Shown here piece after piece: positions 1 through 4,827 of a stretch of 7,751 bases of DNA (within the stretch, counting starts at the first letter, position 1; each line of letters starts with the position of its first letter). The position numbers were made by a program, and so were the translations under genes. The notes beneath the pieces are model-generated. The model saw nothing but the letters and a program-made list of their open reading frames with translations. It had not been told where the DNA came from and did not search any database. Origin of the DNA: Chloroflexota bacterium. GTDB taxonomy: Bacteria > Chloroflexota > Limnocylindria > Limnocylindrales > CSP1-4. The stretch spans positions 450-8,200 of the forward strand of contig VBHW01000150.1 in assembly GCA_005881055.1 (NCBI GenBank). The letters are read 5' to 3'.

Positions 1-339
1 GAGGTCCGTCATGCAATCGGCGCGCAGGGAGCAAGTCCGTGCCCGAACTGCCACTCGCACGCGCTGCGCAAGGCGATCGCCGCGCCCGCCATCGTGTTCA
101 AGGGCAGCGGCTGGGCGAAGAAGGACCGCGGCACCAGCCGCCCGAGCCCGGCAGGGGCGGGTGCGAAAGCCGGCGACGCTGGCGGGACGTCCGGTGGCGG
201 CGACGCCGGCGGGACGTCAGGTGGCGGCGGCGACGCCAGAACGTCGGGCGGCCATGGCGACTCGAGCCGAAGCTCCAAATCCAGCGAGTCCGCCACGGGG
301 TCGTCGTCCGGCGGCTCGGCCGCCGCGGACGCGGACTGA
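1..339 (+). CDS. FmdB-family zinc-ribbon protein, 3' part only
   Basis: The frame is open from the window edge to the TGA at 337-339, so the N-terminus (and the first CxxC of the ribbon) lies outside. Visible are the second zinc-binding pair CPNC (codons 14-17, nt 40-51) and the family's conserved ending, APAIVFKGSGWAKKDRG, at codons 30-46. This 'FKGSGW/FY..D' signature is typical of FmdB/CxxC_CXXC_SSSS small regulatory-type zinc ribbons, whose biochemical role is not well defined. After the ribbon comes a tail of about 66 residues rich in Gly, Ser, Asp and Ala, including three imperfect GDAGGTSGG units, probably disordered. The next gene starts 2 nt after the stop, suggesting translational coupling. 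The family call is confident; the function is not known. Confidence 0.85.
   Translation, partial: EVRHAIGAQGASPCPNCHSHALRKAIAAPAIVFKGSGWAKKDRGTSRPSPAGAGAKAGDAGGTSGGGDAGGTSGGGGDARTSGGHGDSSRSSKSSESATGSSSGGSAAADAD
172..252 (+). repeat. In-frame tandem repeat in the FmdB-like tail
   Basis: Three adjacent imperfect units of 27, 30 and 24 nt occupy 172-198, 199-228 and 229-252, each beginning GGCGACGC. They encode GDAGGTSGG, GDAGGTSGGG and GDARTSGG. All length changes are multiples of three, so the reading frame is preserved. This looks like slippage-generated low-complexity linker rather than a mobile or regulatory repeat. Confidence 0.75.
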
Positions 340-341
340 CG

Positions 342-581
342 ATGCCGGCCGCGGCCGACTGGATCACGCTCGCGGAGGCCGCCGAGATCCTCGCGGCGGC
401 GAACGTCCACTTCCGGCCCGGCACGATCGGCGAGTGGGCGCGCCGCGGCCGTCTCCAGAGCATCAAGCTCGGCGGGCGGCGCTACGTGCGCCGGGGCGAG
501 GTGCGGGCGCTCGTCACGGGACCGCGCCGCGTCCGGGCGAGCGCACTCCAGCCGGGTCTCTTCGAGGACCTGCGCAGCTGA
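342..581 (+). CDS. Small helix-turn-helix DNA-binding protein (excisionase/MerR-like)
   Basis: A 79-residue protein starting at ATG 342, 2 nt after the FmdB-like stop, with no clear Shine-Dalgarno site, so coupled translation is likely. Residues 8-57 have the layout of the excisionase/MerR-type HTH_17 domain: WITLAEAAEILAA (helix-turn start), GTIGEWARRGRLQSIKLGGRRYVRRGEV (recognition helix followed by the basic wing), then a short helix. Such proteins bind DNA as regulators or recombination directionality factors, but no integrase or att site is nearby, so a housekeeping regulator is more likely. The C-terminus ends QPGLFEDLRS, where QPGLF resembles a sliding-clamp-binding pentapeptide (Q-x-x-L-F). 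The domain call rests on pattern recognition; the target is unknown. Confidence 0.8.
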   Translation: MPAAADWITLAEAAEILAAANVHFRPGTIGEWARRGRLQSIKLGGRRYVRRGEVRALVTGPRRVRASALQPGLFEDLRS

Positions 582-608
582 CCTCGGCGCGCGAGGCAGG
601 GCGGCGAC

Positions 609-664
609 CGTGGATCGCCTGAGCGGTCCCGGTCGGGGGCTGCGGGCCCTCGTGGATCGCCTGA
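609..664 (+). repeat. 14-bp direct repeat carrying both possible GTG starts
   Basis: The sequence CGTGGATCGCCTGA occurs at 609-622 and again at 651-664, exactly 42 nt (14 codons) apart and in the same frame. Both copies read V/M-D-R-L. The two copies could reflect a small duplication or chance. They make the start of the YihY-family gene ambiguous. Confidence 0.6.
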
Positions 665-1551
665 CTGCTCGAGTCTCCAGTCATCCGGCCGTCGGGACCG
701 TCCGGGCCGTCCTCGACGCGTACGACAATGCGGCCGGCGCGCTCCTCGCGAGCGGCCTGGCGTACGCGGGGCTGTTCGCGCTCCTGTCGGCGATCCTCTT
801 CGTCATCGGGGTCCTGGGATTCGCCGTCCGCGACTCGGAACGGTTGGCCGCCATCGTGGGCGAGATCGGGCGACGCGTGCCTCCCCTTGAGGGCCTGATC
901 AGGACAGGACTCAGCCGCGTATCGGAGACCGCGGCACCGTTCTCGATCGTCGGCCTGGCGGGCCTCGCCTGGGGCGCGAGCAGGTTCTACGCGGCGCTCG
1001 ACCTCGCGTTCGCCCGGGTCTTCGACGAGCGGCCCGTGCGCGGCTTCGCGGCCCGGACGGTTCGCGGGCTCGCTGCTGTCGGCATGTTCTTCGGGGTCAT
1101 CCTCGTGTCTGCGGTCCTCGCGTCGGTGGCCTCGTACGTCGACGAGTTCGTTGCCGAGGACTCCGTCGTCATCGGCGTCTGGAAGCTCGTGACCCGCGGT
1201 CTCGGCCTCGTGCTCAGCTTCGGGGCGGTGGCCGCGCTGCTCCGCTTCGTCCCGCCGCACCGGCCTGCATGGGCAGCCCTCTGGCTCCCGGGGCTCGTCG
1301 TCGCCGCGATCCTGTTCGGCTTCACCAGCGCGTTCGTACTCGTCCAGGCACGCCTGGTCGGCGCGCTCGAGCTCTTCAGCGGGTTCGCGGTCGTGTTGAC
1401 CACGATGATCTGGCTGTCGATCGCATTCCAGATGCTGCTGATCGCCGCGGCGTGGACGGCCGTGCGTGACCGGGATCGAGCGGCGGTGTCGGGATCGGCG
1501 GTGGGGCCCGACGGGAGGGGCGCGACGGACGAGGCGGCCCGTCAGGCCTGA
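610..1551 (+). CDS. YihY/BrkB-family (UPF0761) inner-membrane protein
   Basis: A 313-residue polytopic membrane protein. Hydrophobic segments lie near residues 44-72, 109-135, 152-176, 189-213, 219-248 and 255-284, matching the six-helix YihY/BrkB fold. Family-like blocks include ASGLAYAGLFALLSAILFVIGVLG in the first helix and LRFVPPHRPAWAALWLPG before the fifth. The family was once called ribonuclease BN/virulence factor BrkB in error; its transport role is unproven. The start chosen is GTG 610 with AGGG (598-601) 8 nt upstream. A second in-frame GTG at 652 sits in an exact copy of the same 14-bp sequence and is an alternative start without a good ribosome site. The C-terminal 25 residues are polar and cytoplasmic. 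It lies 28 nt after the HTH gene, and its stop overlaps the convergent gene. Confidence 0.88.
   Translation: MDRLSGPGRGLRALVDRLTARVSSHPAVGTVRAVLDAYDNAAGALLASGLAYAGLFALLSAILFVIGVLGFAVRDSERLAAIVGEIGRRVPPLEGLIRTGLSRVSETAAPFSIVGLAGLAWGASRFYAALDLAFARVFDERPVRGFAARTVRGLAAVGMFFGVILVSAVLASVASYVDEFVAEDSVVIGVWKLVTRGLGLVLSFGAVAALLRFVPPHRPAWAALWLPGLVVAAILFGFTSAFVLVQARLVGALELFSGFAVVLTTMIWLSIAFQMLLIAAAWTAVRDRDRAAVSGSAVGPDGRGATDEAARQA
1542..1551. other. 10-bp palindrome formed by two convergent stop codons
   Basis: TCAGGCCTGA is a perfect palindrome. Its right end is the TGA of the YihY-family gene (1549-1551) and its left end, read on the minus strand, is the TGA of the zinc-finger gene (1544-1542). Both proteins therefore end Gln-Ala-stop. 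The two genes overlap by these 10 nt, leaving no room for a conventional terminator between them. Confidence 0.9.
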
Positions 1552-3401
1552 ATCTGGCTCGCCCCGCAGCGACGGCAGAACCGGGCAGTCGACGACAGCG
1601 ACAGGCCGCAGTTCACGCAGGACTGGACGCCGGTCTCGGGACGCTCGAGGACGTCGCGGCTCGAGGCCGCCCACAGCGCGTCGACCGGGCTGATGTGACG
1701 GTTCCTGCCGGAAGGTGACGGCCAGACCGGGGCCGCGGGCCACTCGGGCGGCGCGGTCGGCGTGGGCCACTGGGGAGGTGCCTCGGGACGCGGAGCGGTC
1801 GGCGCGGGCCGTTCGGCCGGTGCGGCCGGTGCTGCCCAGACGGGCTGGGCCGACGGCTCGGGCGACGACGGCGCGGGAGCGGGCCACGGCTGCCGCTCGG
1901 GCGACTCTGGCGCGACGACCGATTCCGGCTCGCGGCCGTTCGGGGCCGCCGGGGTGGGTCGGAGCGTGACGTGCCACGTCGGCGCCTCGACGATGTCGAC
2001 GCCCGGTCCGGCGCTCGGGCCGGTCGCCGCGACTGCGGGCAGGGAGGGCTCAGGTGCGCGCGTGGGCTCGGGCGCGGGTGGGGCCTCGGGCGCGGCGAGC
2101 TCCTCGATCGGCGGCTCGGGAACCTCGTGTGCCGCATCGGCCCCCGGCGACGGGATCGGCGTGCGGAAGCGCGCGAGGAACGCGGCGGTCTGCGAGACGG
2201 CTGCCGCGGCGCGATCCCCGGCCGGCTCGCTCGGGAGTTCTGCAATCGGCTGGCCGATCGCCTCCGCCGCGGTGGCGAGTGGCGGCGCGACGGGCGCGGC
2301 GGCCTGCGGTGGCATCGACGCGGCGGCCGGCGGTGGCACTGGCGCTGACGGCCGGATCGGCTGGGCGGGCGTGGGTCGGGTCGGGGGCGCCTCTGCGTCC
2401 GTGCGAGCGAGCATCGCCCGGAGGTCGGCGTCGCCCGGGACCTCGAGGTGCTCACGGAGGATCGCCTCGATGGCCGGCGCGGCTTCCTCGTCAAGCTCCG
2501 CCTCGGTCGCTGCCGTCGCTTCGGCGGCCATCTCGAGTTCGGTCGCGGCCGCGGCCTCCGCGGGAGCCGTCGACGCAGCGGCGACGGCCGGGGGTGTCGG
2601 CGCCTTCGGGGCGACGACAGGGGGCACCGCCTCGACGGCCTGCGCGACCGATGCCTCGACGGGCTTCTCGACCCGCGTCGGCTTCGCCGCCGGCGGAGGC
2701 TCGACCGGCGCGGCAGCGATCGCCTGGGGTTCAACCGTTTCGCGGACGTCTGGCCCGGTTTCGGGCCTGGTTTCCGGCTTCGCCTCGGGCGCCGCCTTGG
2801 CGGTCGGCTGGGGCGGCGGGGCTGCCTCGGACCGCTCCCGCTCGGCCGTCGCGAAGAGCGACTCGAGCCTCGCGAGCGTGCCGTCCTCGTCGGAGGCGTC
2901 AGCAGTCGGCGCGGACCCGGTCTGGGCGGTGCCGCCGATGTCGACCGTCGGCCACGCGGGAGCCTCGAGGCCGCCGCCGAGCCCTTCGTACCCGTGCCCA
3001 TTCCCAGCCGTCTCCGCCGCGATGCCGCCGAAGTGGCTCGCCGCCTCGACTGTCCGGAAGGGAGCCTCCAGGACGTCGTGTCCGAGGTGGGGCGCGCAGC
3101 TCAGGCACTTCGCCTCGATCTCGTTCCAGCAGTTCGGGCACGTGTACTGCCGACACGACATGCAGAAGTTGAACGTCTTGTGGAAGGCATCGAGCTGCTC
3201 AGTTGATGCCTGGCGATCCTCGTCGCTGCGAGCGTCGGCCAACGCCTCGTCGAGCGACGTCTCGTCGCTCAGGACGTAGTTCTTCAGCCCCCTGGAGAGG
3301 ACCTTGAGCTTGCCGAATCGCCCGGTCCGGGGCGTCGTCGATTCGAAGGTGTAGCGCGTGCCGCAGCGTTCGCAGAACGACTCAGTGAGGATCTCGGGCA
3401 T
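1542..3401 (-). CDS. Large protein with N- and C-terminal zinc ribbons and a Pro/Ala-rich linker
   Basis: A 619-residue protein of unknown function. The N-terminal about 105 residues hold four CxxC pairs: CERC (10-13), CMSC (80-83), CPNC (88-91) and CLSC (99-102), consistent with two zinc sites around a basic segment (29-45). The C-terminus has CVNC (595-598) and CRRC (609-612), a classic zinc-ribbon ending. Between them about 450 residues are Pro/Ala/Glu-rich and probably disordered, interrupted by short blocks with more sequence character: 171-192, 300-334, 396-418 and a Trp-bearing stretch 476-577. There is no membrane segment. ATG 3401 is chosen because GAGGG lies 4 nt upstream and the N-terminal CxxC follows at once; the frame stays open upstream to 3791 but that would overlap fhaA. 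It is divergent from fhaA. Role inferred only as a zinc-dependent scaffold or interaction protein. Confidence 0.82.
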   Translation of the reverse strand: MPEILTESFCERCGTRYTFESTTPRTGRFGKLKVLSRGLKNYVLSDETSLDEALADARSDEDRQASTEQLDAFHKTFNFCMSCRQYTCPNCWNEIEAKCLSCAPHLGHDVLEAPFRTVEAASHFGGIAAETAGNGHGYEGLGGGLEAPAWPTVDIGGTAQTGSAPTADASDEDGTLARLESLFATAERERSEAAPPPQPTAKAAPEAKPETRPETGPDVRETVEPQAIAAAPVEPPPAAKPTRVEKPVEASVAQAVEAVPPVVAPKAPTPPAVAAASTAPAEAAAATELEMAAEATAATEAELDEEAAPAIEAILREHLEVPGDADLRAMLARTDAEAPPTRPTPAQPIRPSAPVPPPAAASMPPQAAAPVAPPLATAAEAIGQPIAELPSEPAGDRAAAAVSQTAAFLARFRTPIPSPGADAAHEVPEPPIEELAAPEAPPAPEPTRAPEPSLPAVAATGPSAGPGVDIVEAPTWHVTLRPTPAAPNGREPESVVAPESPERQPWPAPAPSSPEPSAQPVWAAPAAPAERPAPTAPRPEAPPQWPTPTAPPEWPAAPVWPSPSGRNRHISPVDALWAASSRDVLERPETGVQSCVNCGLSLSSTARFCRRCGASQIQA

Positions 3402-3427
3402 CGTGCCCTCAGGCCGCAGATCGATAC

Positions 3428-3452
3428 GCTCGCGCGACGGCGTCGCCCGAGC
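3428..3452. promoter_or_regulatory. 25-bp near-perfect palindrome, candidate operator or leader hairpin
   Basis: The left arm GCTCGCGCGACG (3428-3439) and right arm CGTCGCCCGAGC (3441-3452) are inverted copies with one mismatch around a single central base. The element lies between the predicted start of transcription and the start codon of the minus-strand zinc-ribbon gene. A dimeric repressor could bind it as DNA, or the transcript could fold it into a hairpin. The function is inferred; the symmetry is directly visible. Confidence 0.5.
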
Positions 3453-3461
3453 GGATGCGAG

Positions 3462-3467
3462 AGTATA
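3462..3467 (-). promoter_or_regulatory. Candidate -10 box for the zinc-ribbon gene
   Basis: Read on the minus strand this is TATACT, a good -10 hexamer in otherwise very GC-rich DNA. Transcription would begin near 3455, giving a leader of about 54 nt before ATG 3401. I see no convincing -35 box at the right distance, so this is a candidate only. Confidence 0.4.
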
Positions 3468-3586
3468 CCGCAGGGTCGATTCCACCCCTCCGACGCTCGT
3501 ACCCCGTACCTCTCCCGATGGTCCCGCCGACGACGGTGACGACCGCTCTGCGGGGCCTCCGCCCGACCGGCCGGACGGGGCCCCTC

Positions 3587-3595
3587 TGCTAGACT
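3587..3595 (+). promoter_or_regulatory. Candidate extended -10 promoter of fhaA (leaderless or nearly so)
   Basis: TG-C-TAGACT is an extended -10 element whose last base lies 11 nt before the fhaA ATG at 3607. Transcription would begin about 3602-3607, so the message would have little or no leader. No Shine-Dalgarno sequence precedes the ATG, which fits leaderless translation as is common in high-GC actinobacteria and relatives. There is no recognisable -35 box. It would drive the whole fhaA-fhaB-rodA-pbpA unit. Confidence 0.45.
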
Positions 3596-3606
3596 CCGGG
3601 CGCCCT

Positions 3607-4377
3607 ATGCGACCCCTAGCCGCGCTCGAGCGGATGATCGAACGGCTGGTCGAGCGGTCCTCGGCCCGGATCTTCAGGACGCAGATCCAACCGCTCCAGG
3701 TGCAGCGCCGGGTGGAGCGGGCGATGGAGACGCAGCGCCGCTCCGTCGCGGGTCGGACGATGGTCCCGAACCGGTTCACGGTCCGTCTCAACCCGGACGA
3801 CCTGGCCGCCCTCGAGCCGATCGCGACGACGCTCGTCTCAGACCTGGCCGACGCCGCCCTGACGTTCGCGCGGACGCACCGCTACGCCCTCGTCGACCGG
3901 CCGCGGGTCGCCCTCGTGCCGAACCGCGCGATCGCGGTCGGAGACATCCAGGTCGACGCCCAGTTCCAGGACGCGGGCGCCGATGCGTCGGCGGGCGTCT
4001 CCGGCGCCGAGGGAGCGAACGGTCCGGCGGTCGTCTCGGACCGCACGATGGTCTTCTCCATCCCGCAACCCGACGCACCCGTGGCGATCCTCCGTGAGCT
4101 GCGGCCCGACGGCTCCGAACGAGAGGTGTCCCTCGACGGCCGGCCGCTCACCATCGGGCGCGCCACGGACAACGGGCTCGTCCTCCAGGATTCGCGCGTC
4201 TCCCGCCACCATGCCCGGTTGCAGGCCCGCCGCGGGACGCTCGTCCTGTCGGACCTCGGCAGCACGAACGGGTCGCGTGTGAACGGGGTGACGGTGCAGG
4301 AGGTCGTCCTCGGTCCGGGCGATCGCATCCAGCTCGGGGACACCGTGCTCATCGTCGACACGGTCTCCCAGGCCTGA
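3607..4377 (+). CDS. fhaA: FhaA-type protein: DUF3662 domain plus C-terminal FHA domain
   Basis: A 256-residue cytoplasmic protein. Residues 1-118 match the FhaA N-terminal domain (DUF3662): helix LAALERMIERLVERSSARIF, then QIQPLQVQRRVERAM, the 'VPNRFTVRLNPDDL' block, and the strand-rich ending VALVPNRAIAVGDIQVDAQF. A linker (119-158) is followed by an FHA domain (159-254) with the phosphothreonine-binding residues in place: GR at 184-185, SRHH at 199-202 and LGSTNGSRVNG at 217-227. FHA domains bind phosphothreonine peptides; mycobacterial FhaA works downstream of PknB in peptidoglycan synthesis. This protein is shorter than mycobacterial FhaA because the linker is brief. ATG 3607 is chosen since DUF3662 begins there; the frame extends upstream only as antisense of the divergent gene. 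It is the first gene of the cell-wall unit, 15 nt before fhaB. Confidence 0.9.
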   Translation: MRPLAALERMIERLVERSSARIFRTQIQPLQVQRRVERAMETQRRSVAGRTMVPNRFTVRLNPDDLAALEPIATTLVSDLADAALTFARTHRYALVDRPRVALVPNRAIAVGDIQVDAQFQDAGADASAGVSGAEGANGPAVVSDRTMVFSIPQPDAPVAILRELRPDGSEREVSLDGRPLTIGRATDNGLVLQDSRVSRHHARLQARRGTLVLSDLGSTNGSRVNGVTVQEVVLGPGDRIQLGDTVLIVDTVSQA

Positions 4378-4392
4378 GCCCATCCTGAGCCT

Positions 4393-4822
4393 ATGGATGG
4401 CGCGCTCCTCACGCTCTGGATCCTGCGGCTGGCCTTCCTCGCCCTCATCTACCTCTTCCTGTTCGGCATCGTGCGCGTCCTCGTCCGCGACCTGCGCGCG
4501 GCTTCCCGTGAGCCTGCGACCGAGCTCGGCCGGCTGATCGTGGTCGCCTCTCCGTCGGCCGAGCCGGCGGAGGGAACGGTCTTCGCCCTCGATGCGGTGA
4601 CGACGATCGGTCGCGATGTCAACAACGCGGTCGTGGTCGAGGACCCGTTCGCGTCACTGCGCCCTGACGTTCCGCGGGCGGTCCTGGTTCGTCGAGGACC
4701 TCGGGAGCACGAACGGGACGTTCCTCAACGGCAGCCAGGTCGACGGCACCGCGGCGCTGGGCTACGGCGACGAGATCCAGGTCGGCGAAGTCCGCCTTCG
4801 GCTCGAGCGCGGCCGCCGGTGA
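4393..4822 (+). pseudogene. fhaB: FhaB-type membrane-anchored FHA protein, frameshifted in the FHA domain
   Basis: The first 87 codons from ATG 4393 encode one transmembrane helix (residues 5-31), a short linker and the start of an FHA domain with TIGR (71-74) and NNAVVVEDPFA. The domain then continues one frame over, from about 4655: RHCALTFRGRSWFVEDLGSTNGTFLNGSQV...GDEIQVGEVRLRLE, stopping at TGA 4820-4822. The break falls between 'DPFA' and 'RH', the S-x-R-H phosphothreonine-binding loop. Compared with FhaB relatives (DDYASTRHARL type), the spacing suggests 8 nt are missing; repaired, the protein would be 145 residues, a normal FhaB length. FhaB homologues sit next to cell-wall genes and are kinase substrates or scaffolds. 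The shift could be a sequence error or a true mutation. In the unrepaired frame the reading runs on into rodA. Confidence 0.8.
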
Positions 4823-4827
4823 GCGCG

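Noticed and set aside
342..581. Excisionase of an integrated element
   Set aside because: There is no integrase, att-like repeat, tRNA or change in composition nearby; the domain is also common in chromosomal regulators.
514..1977. Minus-strand open frame of 487 codons across the YihY-family gene and the end of the zinc-ribbon gene
   Set aside because: It crosses two genes with better support and yields an Arg/Glu/Pro-rich product without domain features.
1762..3279. Long plus-strand open frame (505 codons), Ala/Gly/Ser-rich, opposite the zinc-ribbon gene
   Set aside because: Its third codon positions coincide with those of the minus-strand gene, so GC-rich wobble keeps both open. Its Ala/Gly/Ser composition is the mirror of an Ala/Pro/Glu-rich protein. 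It has no domain signature, whereas the minus frame has CxxC motifs at both ends and a ribosome site.
3358..3606. Upstream extension of fhaA to 3358
   Set aside because: The added 83 residues are antisense of the divergent gene and its control region and do not resemble DUF3662 proteins, which begin close to the ATG at 3607.
3402..3791. N-terminal extension of the zinc-ribbon gene to a start at 3791
   Set aside because: It would overlap about 185 nt of fhaA and the divergent promoters, is Arg/Ser-rich, and ATG 3401 has a Shine-Dalgarno site directly followed by the first CxxC.
4373..4391. CCTGAGCC repeated at 4373-4380 and 4384-4391 between fhaA and fhaB
   Set aside because: Eight bases in a GC-rich gap is within chance and neither copy forms a hairpin or ribosome site.
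4650..4670. Programmed +1 frameshift making both FhaB and a fusion
   Set aside because: No slippery run, in-frame stop or prfB-like signal occurs at the junction, and the family spacing is better explained by missing bases.
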